From the NCBI GenBank assembly GCA_028284155.1, contig JANQSF010000011.1:1-34096 (forward strand): a stretch of 34,096 nt of DNA. The letters run 5' to 3'. The DNA comes from Phycisphaeraceae bacterium (GTDB lineage: Bacteria; Planctomycetota; Phycisphaerae; Phycisphaerales; Phycisphaeraceae). Within the stretch, counting starts at the first letter, position 1; every line of letters starts with the position of its first letter. A program made the translations under genes and the position numbers. The notes under the pieces were generated by a model, which saw only the letters and a list, made by a program, of their open reading frames with translations, searched no databases and was not told the DNA's origin. This document shows positions 12,997-20,919 of the stretch, piece after piece.

Positions 12997-13042
12997 GCCG
13001 ACCGAGACGGTCGGCCTAAATAGGCGGGCCGTCCCGGCCCGC
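12997..13042. repeat. Paired short palindromes (CCGTCCCGG family), intergenic copy
   Basis: Two adjacent hairpins: GCCGACCG-AGA-CGGTCGGC (12997-13015) and GCGGGCCG-TCC-CGGCCCGC (13024-13042), each an 8-bp perfect stem. They are joined through CCTAAATAGG, so the TAGG ends face each other. This is the same family as the carB insert at 3143-3231, where the two units face the other way. It lies 13 bp after the DUF1549/DUF1553 stop and could stop or stabilise its transcript. Confidence 0.8.
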
Positions 13043-13101
13043 ATCCCCCCCCCAATGCCCGCACGACGGCAGCGTACCCCCGCAATCCGACGGAGTTCCC
13101 C

Positions 13102-13473
13102 ATGAGTGACACGACCCTCTACGAACGGATCGGCGGCAAAGACGCGATCGACGCGGCCGTCGACATCTTCTACGGCAAGGTCTTGGCCGACGAACGCATC
13201 AAGCACTTCTTCGACAACACCGACATGGACGAGCAGCGCAAGAAGCAGAAACGCTTCCTCGCCTACGCGTTCGGCGCGCCCGTCAAGTACGAGGGCAAAG
13301 ACATGCGCACCGCCCACGCGCATCTGGTCGAACGCGGCCTGAATGACGACCACTTCAACGCCGTGGGCGAGAACCTGGTCAACACACTCATCGACCTGAA
13401 GGTCCCGCAAGACATGATCGACGAAGTCGTCGCCCTCGTGGAAACGACACGGGATGATGTGTTGGGGCGGTGA
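13102..13473 (+). CDS. Group I (N-type) truncated haemoglobin
   Basis: A 123-residue 2/2 haemoglobin. It begins LYERIGGKDAIDAAVDIFYGKVLAD, the standard TrHbN opening with Tyr24 in the B-helix position. The segment MRTAHAHLVERGLNDDHF contains the proximal heme ligand His72, aligned with cyanobacterial GlbN (MREAH). The double-Gly hinge near residues 11-12 is present. Such globins bind O2 and NO and are linked to NO detoxification or redox sensing in the cytoplasm. A GGAG lies 9 nt before the ATG. It is inserted between the DUF1549/DUF1553 and DUF1501 genes, which normally neighbour each other, and is followed within 4 bp by a large inverted repeat. Confidence 0.95.
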   Translation: MSDTTLYERIGGKDAIDAAVDIFYGKVLADERIKHFFDNTDMDEQRKKQKRFLAYAFGAPVKYEGKDMRTAHAHLVERGLNDDHFNAVGENLVNTLIDLKVPQDMIDEVVALVETTRDDVLGR

Positions 13474-13476
13474 TGC

Positions 13477-13548
13477 GTAGGGTGGGCACCGCCTACCAGC
13501 GTTTGTCGTAGCGTCATGGTGTTCTGTGGTGGGCAATGCCCACCCTAC
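13477..13548. repeat. GTAGGGTGGGC inverted repeat, copy 1
   Basis: Two 22-bp arms (13477-13498 and 13527-13548) are inverted copies with three mismatches, separated by 28 bp. The right arm is also self-complementary (GGTGGGCA-TGCCCACC). It begins right after the haemoglobin stop. Its right arm contains the ATG at 13536 and runs into a TACAAT at 13546-13551. A sequence-different element of the same plan lies at 30978-31051. Confidence 0.88.
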
Positions 13549-14303
13549 AATCTTGCGATCTGCATCACATTGTCGGTGGAATAGTATCGGCAGTGTGGTG
13601 GCACACGGCGGTAGAATCGCATGGTTCTTCTGCGCCCCAACACATCCACACAATCCAGAACTCATTGCTAACCATCACACCAGTCTTCGAAGCGCCCTGG
13701 TATGACGAGAAACCTCGGTGGCCTTGGCCAATTGCAAGTGTCCCACCATTCTCGTTTGTACCCATGGTGTGCGATCCCACTGACGATATCTTGGGTTCCT
13801 TTTTCGCGGGATTTGCTCGTGAATCGGATCCACCCGATGAGCGTCCCGCACCAGTACAACTCGGCGACATAATTGAGGACGGTGCTCTATCGCGCGACGG
13901 TGGTCTGAAGTTCACTGCGGGCGTAGTTACGATCCATCCCGGTTGTTGTGCCGACCTTGGCATGACGACTGAACTGATCGAATTCATCAAGACCGGTGCG
14001 AAGCCTTGGACGGGGCATGACCCCGCACCGTGGGCAATCATGGATAGGCACGAAATCACAATCTGGTCAGACGGTGGACTTGAAGACCGGCAGGTCGAGC
14101 CTTGGATCAAGACCACTAAAAGCGTGTTTCGAGATCAGTTGAGATCGGCATGTGCTACGCTGACCTCATTTGGCCAATGTTGCCAGAAGTGGTTAATCGA
14201 CCATGAGATACCCCAAGCAGACGAGATACATGAACGAATAGCGCGTGACTTTGAATTCCGCGACCCGTCGACGGATTCGGTGCACCGCACAGATGGACCT
14301 TGA
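13536..14303 (+). CDS. Orphan hypothetical protein, start uncertain
   Basis: A frame of 255 codons that I cannot assign. It has no signal peptide or membrane helix and is rich in Trp, Pro, Asp and Cys (for example EAPWYDEKPRWPWPIASVPPFSFVP, HPGCCADLG, PWTGHDPAPW). Base composition is near 52% GC in sampled stretches against more than 60% in the genes on both sides, suggesting a separate origin. The first ATG (13536) lies inside a dispersed repeat arm, so the first residues may be non-native; a GTG at 13593 is the next plausible start. A TACAAT at 13546-13551 could be its -10 element. It separates the DUF1501 gene from its usual partner. Confidence 0.5.
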   Translation: MPTLQSCDLHHIVGGIVSAVWWHTAVESHGSSAPQHIHTIQNSLLTITPVFEAPWYDEKPRWPWPIASVPPFSFVPMVCDPTDDILGSFFAGFARESDPPDERPAPVQLGDIIEDGALSRDGGLKFTAGVVTIHPGCCADLGMTTELIEFIKTGAKPWTGHDPAPWAIMDRHEITIWSDGGLEDRQVEPWIKTTKSVFRDQLRSACATLTSFGQCCQKWLIDHEIPQADEIHERIARDFEFRDPSTDSVHRTDGP

Positions 14304-14400
14304 TCTCTGTTCCGCTAACGATTTGAACCTGAAATGATGACGTGGCCATCGGCAGCGTTTGGCAGGATTATTCGGAAGTCGCGCGATGGCACTCGTCGTG

Positions 14401-14406
14401 TACAAT
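14401..14406 (+). promoter_or_regulatory. TACAAT -10 element upstream of the DUF1501 gene
   Basis: TACAAT ends 6 nt before an in-frame GTG (14413) and 33 nt before the ATG at 14440. Transcription from it gives either a leaderless message starting at the GTG or a leader of about 27 nt before the ATG. No clear -35 is visible. Confidence 0.45.
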
Positions 14407-14439
14407 ACCGTTGTGTCTCGGACCCAACGACGAGCGACC

Positions 14440-15924
14440 ATGCCCGATACCCCTCGCCGAAAACTCGAACGCGACGCGCTGCAACACGTCACACGGCGTC
14501 ACTTTTTCCGTGACTGCGGTGTCGGCCTCGGGTCGATCGCGTTGGCGTCGATGTTGAACGCCGGGTTCCCTTCGCGCAACGTCGCGCACGCGAGTGAGGT
14601 TGCGGCGCATTCAGGGCGAGGCGTCAACCCGATGGCCCCGCGTCGGCCGCACCATCGGCCGAAGGCCAAGGCGGTCATCTACCTGTTCATGGCCGGCGGG
14701 CCGAGTCAGCTTGAGTTGTTTGATTACAAGCCGAAGTTGGCCGAGTTCCACGGCAAGACGCCGCCGGACAAGTTCATGAAGGGCAAGCGGTTTGCCTTCC
14801 TGAAGAAGAACGTCACGCTGCTTCGGCCTTACCGCAGGTTCGCGCGGTACGGCAACAGCGGCATGACGCTGTCCGACCTGCTGCCGCACCACCGCGACAT
14901 TGTGGACGACGTGTGCTTTATCAAGAGCATGCAGACGGACGTCTTTAACCACGGGCCGGCCAAGCTGTTCACCAACACAGGTGCGCCGCAGCCCGGTCGG
15001 CCGAGCATGGGGTCGTGGGCGACGTACGGACTCGGGAGCGAGTCGGACAGCCTGCCGGGTTTTGTCGTGCTGCAGTCCGGCCCGCGCGGGCCGCGGGCGG
15101 GGTCGTCGCTGTGGACGTCGGGCTTCCTGCCGACGACGTACCAGGGCGTGCCGTTCCGCGGGACGGGCGACCCGATCCTCGACCTGCGCAGCCCGAAGGG
15201 GATCGACCGCAACCGGCAGCGCGACTTCATCGACACCGTCAACGAGTTGAACCGGCAACGCCTCGGCGTCGTGGGCGATCCGGAGATCGCCACGCGGATC
15301 GCGTCGTACGAGATGGCCTACCGCATGCAGGCCTCGGCCCCCGAGCTGATGGACATCGCCAAAGAGTCTAAGCAGACGTTAGACATGTACGGCGCAGCCC
15401 CCGGAAAATCGTCGTTTGCGAATAATTGTTTGCTTGCGCGCAGGCTGGTCGAACGCGGCGTACGGTTTGTCCAACTTTATCACACCAACTGGGACCACCA
15501 CGGCGGCGGCGAGTCGTTGGAAAACGACCTGCCGCTGCGGTGCAAGCAGGTCGATCAGGCCTCGGCTGCGCTGGTGAAAGACCTGAAACGGCTTGGCCTG
15601 CTCGACGACACGCTGGTGATCTGGGGCGGGGAGTTCGGCAGAACGCCGATGGGCGAGCCGCGGAAGCCGGTCGGCCGGGACCACCACAAGGACGCGTACA
15701 CGGTCTGGATGGCCGGCGGCGGGATCAAGCCCGGCGTCATCCACGGCCAGACGGACGAGTTGGGCCTGGAGCCGACGGAAAAACACGTCCACGTCCACGA
15801 CCTGCAGGCGACGGTGTTGTACCTGCTCGGCTTCGACCACGAGAAGCTCACGTTCCGCTTCCAGGGGCGCGACCACCGGCTGACCGACGTACACGGGCAT
15901 GTGGTGTACGACATCCTTCTTTAG
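14440..15924 (+). CDS. DUF1501 family exported protein
   Basis: A 494-residue protein of the planctomycetal DUF1501 family, related in fold to alkaline phosphatase/sulfatase-like proteins. The N-terminus has a Tat-like signal (TRRHFFRDCGVGLGSIALASML, twin Arg at 19-20). Typical blocks are KAVIYLFMAGGPSQLELFDYKP, LPHHRDIVDDVCFIKSM, FVQLYHTNWDHHGG, DDTLVIWGGEFGRTP, GRDHHKDAYTVWMAGGGIKPG and DLQATVLYLLGFDHEKL near the end. Substrate and reaction are unknown. I take the ATG at 14440, while noting that the frame extends to a GTG at 14413 placed for leaderless translation. Its usual DUF1549/DUF1553 neighbour is upstream beyond two unrelated genes. A short hairpin touches the stop codon. Confidence 0.92.
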   Translation: MPDTPRRKLERDALQHVTRRHFFRDCGVGLGSIALASMLNAGFPSRNVAHASEVAAHSGRGVNPMAPRRPHHRPKAKAVIYLFMAGGPSQLELFDYKPKLAEFHGKTPPDKFMKGKRFAFLKKNVTLLRPYRRFARYGNSGMTLSDLLPHHRDIVDDVCFIKSMQTDVFNHGPAKLFTNTGAPQPGRPSMGSWATYGLGSESDSLPGFVVLQSGPRGPRAGSSLWTSGFLPTTYQGVPFRGTGDPILDLRSPKGIDRNRQRDFIDTVNELNRQRLGVVGDPEIATRIASYEMAYRMQASAPELMDIAKESKQTLDMYGAAPGKSSFANNCLLARRLVERGVRFVQLYHTNWDHHGGGESLENDLPLRCKQVDQASAALVKDLKRLGLLDDTLVIWGGEFGRTPMGEPRKPVGRDHHKDAYTVWMAGGGIKPGVIHGQTDELGLEPTEKHVHVHDLQATVLYLLGFDHEKLTFRFQGRDHRLTDVHGHVVYDILL

Positions 15925-15943
15925 CCCTCGGCTCCGCCGGGGG
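15925..15943 (+). terminator. Hairpin directly after the DUF1501 stop
   Basis: CCCTCGGC-TCC-GCCGGGGG forms a stem of up to 8 bp with one mismatch, beginning at the base after the stop codon. There is no T-run, so termination is possible but unproven; it may be another short dispersed palindrome. Confidence 0.4.
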
Positions 15944-16048
15944 ATCGTCTCACCTTGGCGGTGCGTCGCGTCATCGTCGTGCTATCTACACATGGACTTT
16001 GTCCGATCCCACCCCGGAGGAGTGGGCTTTGGGGTGTCGCGCCGGGCG

Positions 16049-16780
16049 CTACTTGTCCTTGACCGCGCCGAATGCGGCGAAACACACGTTCTTGTGCAGC
16101 AGTTCCACACGCGTAAACCCGACCTGTCGCAACAGGTCGAGTTGGTACGTCACGGGGCGGGGCGAATCTTCCCGGTCGATGTACTCAAACACGTGCTCGC
16201 GATACGACTCACCGCCGAGTGCGTCGAGGTAGCCCGCGTAGCGGGACCACATCATGTCCTGCACAGCCGACGTCTCATGCCAGACCAGGTCGGTGATCCA
16301 GACGCCGCCGCCCGGCGCGACAATGGCGTAGAGCTTCTCGAACGCGGCGAGCCAGTCCCCGTCGTCGCGCAGGTGGTGCAGCACGGCCGCCGCGAGCACG
16401 ACGTCGTATGACTCCGCCTCCAGATCGACCTGACGGAAGTCACCGGAAACCGCGTTGACGCGTCCGGCGTTGACCTGCTTCACACGCTCGGTGGCGCGTT
16501 GCAACATCGGCTCACTCAGGTCGAGCAGGTCGATGTCCAGGTCATGCCCGACGGCCTGCCGCAGCATCAGCGCGTTGTTGCCCGCGCCGCAACCGAGGTC
16601 GAGCACACGCCGGATCGGTTGCGTGCACGCCACAGCCGCGTCGGTGATCAACCGCATGGCCAGCGGCGCGTCAATCGTGGCCGACTGGCCTGTTTCCAAT
16701 GACGAAAAGCGTTCCACGTCGCTGTCGAACCGCGCGCGGATTTCGTCGGTCGATGACTTGCGGTCCAGCGGTGTGGACAT
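16049..16780 (-). CDS. Class I SAM-dependent methyltransferase
   Basis: A 243-residue Rossmann-fold methyltransferase. Motif I is VLDLGCGAGNNALML (near 60-74), followed by the acidic strand DIDLLDLSEPML, the V-x-GDF-x-x-VDL segment, motif IV-like YDVVLAAAVLHHL, and a later ALGGESYREHVFEYI segment. These place it with the UbiE/Trm9-like small-molecule or tRNA methyltransferases (Methyltransf_12/25 type). The substrate is unknown. It lies 6 bp after the stop of the upstream acetyltransferase gene on the same strand and is probably cotranscribed with it, so the pair may modify one substrate in sequence. Confidence 0.85.
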   Translation of the reverse strand: MSTPLDRKSSTDEIRARFDSDVERFSSLETGQSATIDAPLAMRLITDAAVACTQPIRRVLDLGCGAGNNALMLRQAVGHDLDIDLLDLSEPMLQRATERVKQVNAGRVNAVSGDFRQVDLEAESYDVVLAAAVLHHLRDDGDWLAAFEKLYAIVAPGGGVWITDLVWHETSAVQDMMWSRYAGYLDALGGESYREHVFEYIDREDSPRPVTYQLDLLRQVGFTRVELLHKNVCFAAFGAVKDK

Positions 16781-16786
16781 GCTTGA

Positions 16787-17227
16787 TCACCCCTCGCCTT
16801 CCGGTTGGGTCGGCGTCAGACGCTTGCGCATGTAGAAGCGTTGGTGGCCGACGGGGTAGTCGTCGAGCGTGCCGAACACCTCGTAGCCGAGCTTTTCGTA
16901 GAACGGCCGAGCCTGATAGCTGAACGTGTTGAGGTAGGCCTGCATGCAGCCGCGATCGATGCCGGCCTTTTCGATCTTCGCCATCAATTGCGTCCCCAAG
17001 CCGCGTTCGCGGACATCTTCGTGCACCCACACCAGTTCCACTTTCAGCCAACCGCGCCCGGCCTCGCCGATCGCCGCGCCGACGACGTTGTCGTCTTCGT
17101 CGCGGGCGATGAACAACAGGTCTTCGTACGTTTCCCACGGGACCTGCGACTCGGCATGCCGGCGCATGCCGGCCCTGACGATGTCGAGCACCTCTTCGTC
17201 GCGTGATGTTTCCTGAGTGATTCTCAA
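16787..17227 (-). CDS. GNAT family N-acetyltransferase
   Basis: A 146-residue acetyl-CoA-dependent acetyltransferase. The core contains LLFIARDEDDNVVGAAIGEAGRGWLKVELVWVHEDVRERGLGTQLMAKIE, where R-x-x-G-L-G-T is the pyrophosphate-binding motif A, followed by TFSYQARPFYEKLGYEVFGTLDDYP, the motif B signature. The start is a TTG supported by GGAG six nt upstream; there is no in-frame ATG before the conserved core except Met21. It is the first gene of an operon with the methyltransferase and diverges from the zinc-ribbon protein gene upstream. The substrate is unknown. Confidence 0.88.
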   Translation of the reverse strand: MRITQETSRDEEVLDIVRAGMRRHAESQVPWETYEDLLFIARDEDDNVVGAAIGEAGRGWLKVELVWVHEDVRERGLGTQLMAKIEKAGIDRGCMQAYLNTFSYQARPFYEKLGYEVFGTLDDYPVGHQRFYMRKRLTPTQPEGEG

Positions 17228-17343
17228 TGTGTGCTCCGGTTGCTTCGACGGGGCAGGCGCTTGCGCGGATCGACGCGCGATCGTACCGGCATGCCAATTC
17301 CAACCACTTGCCGCTCGACCCGGTCATCGTTATACCCGTGTCG

Positions 17344-17835
17344 ATGCCGATGTCCACCGACATCAAGCTTCGCCGTGACGCCGAGCCGGCTTGGCCGGAC
17401 CGCTGTGTGTGTTGCGGGCGTGAGGAGCCGAGCGATCGGGTTCGGCTCAGGGCGATGACCAGCGGTTGGGCGAATGTGCTGCTGCTGGGCGGGTTCGGGC
17501 GTCGTTACACAGCCCATGCGCCGGCGTGCTGGGACTGCGCCCGGCGGGTGCGGCTGGTACGGTGGGTCCGGACCATCGTGACCTGGTGCCTGACGCTCGT
17601 GGGTGTCTTCCTGGCGATGAAGATCATGGGCGGTTACCGCGGGCCGTTCCGTAAGTGGTTCGCACTCTTGGTCGCGTTCGTCTGCCTGACGCCTTGGTTC
17701 TTCTGGCAGGTCTTTTTCCCGCCGGCCATTGATATCACTGTGGCGGCCGAGTCGGTCGACTTCGAGTTCAAGGACGAAGACTACGCGTTCGAGTTCGCAC
17801 AACTCAACGCCGAGTCGATGTGTGACGACGATTGA
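17344..17835 (+). CDS. Zinc-ribbon-like membrane protein, uncharacterised
   Basis: The protein starts MPMSTDIKLRRDAEPAWPDRCVCCGREEPSDRV and continues for about 163 residues. A pair of Cys motifs (CVCC near the N-terminus and CWDC about 43 residues later) probably bind a metal. Two hydrophobic segments follow (TIVTWCLTLVGVFLAMKI and FALLVAFVCLTPWFFWQVFF), then a very acidic C-terminus (VDFEFKDEDYAFEFAQ...CDDD). The frame is open back to 17227, but that part overlaps the divergent acetyltransferase start and has no recognisable feature, so I use the ATG at 17344 (17350 is an equal alternative). Similar cytoplasmic zinc-ribbon plus membrane architectures recur at 18011 and 31073. Function unknown. 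Confidence 0.65.
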   Translation: MPMSTDIKLRRDAEPAWPDRCVCCGREEPSDRVRLRAMTSGWANVLLLGGFGRRYTAHAPACWDCARRVRLVRWVRTIVTWCLTLVGVFLAMKIMGGYRGPFRKWFALLVAFVCLTPWFFWQVFFPPAIDITVAAESVDFEFKDEDYAFEFAQLNAESMCDDD

Positions 17836-18010
17836 CGGGCATGCATGTCGATGCATCGGGTGCGGACGGGGCTGGCTACTCGAACTCGAGCACTTCGATG
17901 TCAGCCGTAGCGGGGAACTGCGTGCGTTCTGAGACCAACTCGCCGCGTCGTACGGCCAAGGACCGTAAGATAAACATGAAGGTTGCCATCACAGCCACGG
18001 TGAGCTAGAG

Positions 18011-18421
18011 GTGCGTAACGACTTGTACTGGACGATCAAACAACTTCCCGAGGTGAAGCACCTCACACCCGAGCAGTGGGCGTCGCTGACGGAGCGGGTC
18101 GACCTGGCGGACATTTACTGGAGCCTGGGTCGGCGGTCTTGCCTGCTGGCTGGCATCGCCGGGATCATCGGCTGGAGCGTGTTCGCATCGACGTCGGTGC
18201 AGATCGCCGCCGTCGCGGCGGCGATAGCGTTTACCGGCACGGCCGTTTTCATCTGGCGACTGCTGCTGCTGCGCATCCGCGCGGCGTTGCGGCTGACGTT
18301 GAAACAACAACTCCGCGGCCAACGCCTGCCCGTCTGTCTCGACTGCGGCTACGACGTGCGCGGCGGCGAGAGCGACCGCTGCCCCGAATGTGGGGCGCTG
18401 GTCGTTCCACCGACAAATTGA
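18011..18421 (+). CDS. Small membrane protein with C-terminal CGYDxRG zinc ribbon
   Basis: A 136-residue protein starting with GTG. It has two transmembrane segments (about residues 44-60 and 62-85), a basic amphipathic linker (RIRAALRLTLKQQLRGQR), and a C-terminal zinc ribbon CLDCGYDVRGGESDRCPECG (residues about 109-128). This C-x2-C-G-Y-D-x-R-G...C-P-E-C-G module at the end of small membrane proteins is a hallmark seen many times in Phycisphaerae and other Planctomycetota genomes; its function is not known to me. The gene converges with the oxidoreductase gene, leaving only 25 bp between stops. Confidence 0.75.
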   Translation: MRNDLYWTIKQLPEVKHLTPEQWASLTERVDLADIYWSLGRRSCLLAGIAGIIGWSVFASTSVQIAAVAAAIAFTGTAVFIWRLLLLRIRAALRLTLKQQLRGQRLPVCLDCGYDVRGGESDRCPECGALVVPPTN

Positions 18422-18446
18422 ATTCAACCCTTCTGGCGCGCGGTAA

Positions 18447-19871
18447 TCAATACTCCCGGTCCGTCACCTTGCCCGGTTGCGGGACGGGGTACTTGCCGTC
18501 TTTGTCCGCCTTGATCGGCGGCGCCGACTCGGGCGTCCACTTGTCACAGCCCGGCGCGTACTCGTGGTCGGAGTTCATCAGCGTTTCCATCTTCGTCTCC
18601 TTGCCCGTGTGCGCGGCGTATCGGCCGAGCGAGCTGGTCAGGCTGGACATGACGCCGTGCTCGACCTCGTTGAAGGGCTTGTCGCGCACGATCGCCTCGA
18701 CCAGGTCGTTCCACTCGTTGTCGTACGCGTTGCGTTCAGCCCCGGCGACCTTCGACTCCCACAGTTGATTAGCCTTGTCGCGCTTCTGGCCTTTGTAGAT
18801 GCTCGACGGCATGCCGATGTCGCCGCCGTTGGACGCGATGGCCAAACCCTTGGTGCCGTGCATCGCGCTGTAATAGATGCGGTCGGCCCCGTTCATGCAT
18901 CGGCCGTCCATGTGTAGCTTCGTACCGTCTTCGAACGTGTACTCAACCGAGTAATTATCGAAATTCTGATCGACCCAATCACCACGATAGTGTCGCCCGC
19001 CGGTCGCCTGCGCCTTGACGGGAAAAGCGTTCTTCATCCAGCACAGATGGTCGATGTGGTGGATGTAAAAGTCGTTGAAGCAGCCGCCGCTGGCCCACAG
19101 GAACGAATGGAATCGGCTGATCTGCCACATCAGCTCGCTGCCCTGCCCGTTCCACTTCGTGCTGAACGCCGAACCGACCGGGCCGTGCATGCGGTAGCCG
19201 CGCATCGAGAGGATGTCGCCGACCTCGCCGTCCTGCACGCGCTTGTGCAACTGCTGCAACGCCCGACTGTGGCGCGACATCAGGCCGACGCCGACCTTCA
19301 GGTTCTTCTTCGACGCCTGCTTACCGAGTTCGAGCATGCGGCGCGACGTCGGGCCGTCGGCCGTGACGGGCTTCTCCATGAAGACGTGCAGGCCCTTCTT
19401 GATCGCGTACGTGAAGTGGACCCATCGGAACGCCAACGGCGTCGTGAAGATCGCGATGTCGCCCGGCTTGAGCACGTCCATCGCCTGCTTGTATGCCTCG
19501 AAGCCGATGAACTGCCGCTCCGGCGGCACATCGACACGCGGGCCGGTTCGCTTCAGCCCGTTGTAGCTCACATCCAGCCGGTGCTTGAACACGTCGGCCA
19601 TGGCTACGAGCTTGAGCGGCGCGTACTTGACGTTCAGCGCGTTCTTGGCGGCGCCCGTCCCCCGCCCGCCGCAGCCGATCAGGGCGAAGCGGATCTCGTT
19701 GTCCGCCTGCGCGTGCACGTTCGACGGCACCGCCAACCCGGCAAACGCCGACGCGGCCGCGACCTTGCCGGTCGTGTTCAGGAAGTCACGACGCGTCGAG
19801 CCGGTGTTCGACTCCGCGGTGTTCGATGTGTCGTTGTTTGGCGTGTTCGGTTTCGGCGCGTAGTCGCTCAT
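18447..19871 (-). CDS. Tat-exported Gfo/Idh/MocA family oxidoreductase
   Basis: A 474-residue NAD(P)-dependent sugar oxidoreductase-like protein. The Tat signal is STRRDFLNTTGKVAAASAFAGLAVPSNVHA (residues 25-54), preceded by a 24-residue Asn/Thr/Pro-rich extension. The Rossmann motif is FALIGCGGRGTGAA (62-75) and the catalytic EKPVT motif is at 166-170. The C-terminal half resembles the Gfo/Idh/MocA C-terminal domain of the periplasmic planctomycete/Bacteroidetes type, with a Trp- and His-rich block (FHSFLWASGGCFNDFYIHHIDHLCW). It probably acts on sugar derivatives outside the cytoplasm. GGAG lies 8-11 nt before the ATG at 19871; upstream extension to 20057 has no conserved content. Confidence 0.9.
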   Translation of the reverse strand: MSDYAPKPNTPNNDTSNTAESNTGSTRRDFLNTTGKVAAASAFAGLAVPSNVHAQADNEIRFALIGCGGRGTGAAKNALNVKYAPLKLVAMADVFKHRLDVSYNGLKRTGPRVDVPPERQFIGFEAYKQAMDVLKPGDIAIFTTPLAFRWVHFTYAIKKGLHVFMEKPVTADGPTSRRMLELGKQASKKNLKVGVGLMSRHSRALQQLHKRVQDGEVGDILSMRGYRMHGPVGSAFSTKWNGQGSELMWQISRFHSFLWASGGCFNDFYIHHIDHLCWMKNAFPVKAQATGGRHYRGDWVDQNFDNYSVEYTFEDGTKLHMDGRCMNGADRIYYSAMHGTKGLAIASNGGDIGMPSSIYKGQKRDKANQLWESKVAGAERNAYDNEWNDLVEAIVRDKPFNEVEHGVMSSLTSSLGRYAAHTGKETKMETLMNSDHEYAPGCDKWTPESAPPIKADKDGKYPVPQPGKVTDREY

Positions 19872-20028
19872 GGTGAATCTCCGATGGCGTTTGGTGTTGG
19901 ACATATCAACTGTCTGGTCGGTGCACTTTGCGGCGTGGCAGTGGCAACGGCTCGGCGTGCCACAGCGGACCGGGCTGTGCGGGCAGCATTGTACCGCGCG
20001 GCCAAAGCACGTTGTCATTGTGGTGGCT

Positions 20029-20052
20029 GGGGTCTGAGCTTTGTCAGACCCC
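20029..20052. repeat. GGGGTCTGA perfect hairpin
   Basis: A perfect 9-bp stem, GGGGTCTGA (20029-20037) and TCAGACCCC (20044-20052), with the 6-nt loop GCTTTG. It resembles REP-like palindromes found in many genomes, although no tyrosine transposase of the REP-associated type is nearby. It lies in the 290-bp gap between the oxidoreductase gene start and the GNAT gene end; the rest of that gap has a GC-rich stretch (19940-20000) with no other feature I can identify. Confidence 0.7.
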
Positions 20053-20162
20053 GGCAATCGTCATGCAGAGCCCGGGACAATATGAGCCTAAGAGTGTTTC
20101 TCACCATCAACAGTGTCCGCCCGTGGTTGACCCGGGCGTCAACCACAGACACGCCGCACCGA

Positions 20163-20678
20163 TCACTCACCCGTCACCAACCGCTTCGACATAATCACGC
20201 TCCGGTAGTTCGTCACCTCCCACGTCGCGTAGCCGACGTCGCGGTAGCCCAGCCGCGTGTACCACGCCCGCAGGTGCGTCGCCCCCTCAGCCGTGTCGAG
20301 CGCCAGTTCCTCAGCCCCCTGCTCGGCTGCGCGTCGTTCGATCCACTCAAGCAATCGCGTGCCGACACCCGACCGCTGCAACCCCGGCTCCACCGCGAAC
20401 TGCCCGAACGACCAGACCTCCGGACGCATATACCACACGCACGGCGATTCGTCGCGCGGCGGGTAAAGCGTGACCGTCCCGACGATCCGCCCGTCGAGTT
20501 CCGCGATGACCGGTTGACCCTGACGCAGCCGCTTGGCCGTCGTTTCGTCGTCCTGATGCGTAGCCAGGTAACGGAACCCCATGTCGGCCAGCGCCGCGTA
20601 CGCGTCGCGCAGGAGGCGCGTGATGGGTGGGATGGAGTCGGTGTCGTCGAGCGGGCGGAGTGTGATCGGTTCAGTCAT
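20163..20678 (-). CDS. GNAT family N-acetyltransferase
   Basis: A 171-residue acetyltransferase. The core has PVIAELDGRIVGTVTLYPP, then FGQFAVEPGLQRSGVGTRLLEWIERRAAEQGAEELALDT (motif A with Q-R-S-G-V-G-T) and AWYTRLGYRDVGYA (motif B). Start chosen at the ATG at 20678, which gives MTEPITLRPLDDTD, a typical GNAT opening; a TTG 21 nt upstream is also in frame. The substrate is unknown. It sits alone on the minus strand between a repeat-bearing gap and the divergent orphan gene. Confidence 0.87.
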   Translation of the reverse strand: MTEPITLRPLDDTDSIPPITRLLRDAYAALADMGFRYLATHQDDETTAKRLRQGQPVIAELDGRIVGTVTLYPPRDESPCVWYMRPEVWSFGQFAVEPGLQRSGVGTRLLEWIERRAAEQGAEELALDTAEGATHLRAWYTRLGYRDVGYATWEVTNYRSVIMSKRLVTGE

Positions 20679-20746
20679 CGGCGTACGCACAACCCTCAAC
20701 TAGGACTGGTCATTCACCTGTCAAGAGGACATCATGGCCGTCCGGT

Positions 20747-20765
20747 GTCAGGTCAATGACCTGAC
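20747..20765. promoter_or_regulatory. GTCAGGTCA inverted repeat upstream of orphan gene
   Basis: A perfect 9-bp inverted repeat, GTCAGGTCA and TGACCTGAC around a single A, in the divergent region between the GNAT gene and the gene at 20920. It could be an operator or a short transcribed hairpin. The rest of the gap up to 20919 shows no gene. Confidence 0.35.
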
Positions 20766-20919
20766 CTGCCCACTGGATACCAATCCTCCTCGGTTGTTAT
20801 CTTGGTACAAGACCGGTTCGGTGTCCAGCGTTGCTCGAAGCCGTCGCTCCAGTCACTCGCCGCCGGAGCTACTTGACATCTTCGCTAGTGATCTCAGTAA
20901 CCATTCGCAAAGAGTGCCC

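Noticed and set aside
11869..13665. 598-residue open frame on the minus strand across the DUF1553 and haemoglobin genes
   Set aside because: It overlaps two well-supported genes on the plus strand and has an R/A/V-rich translation with no recognisable domain.
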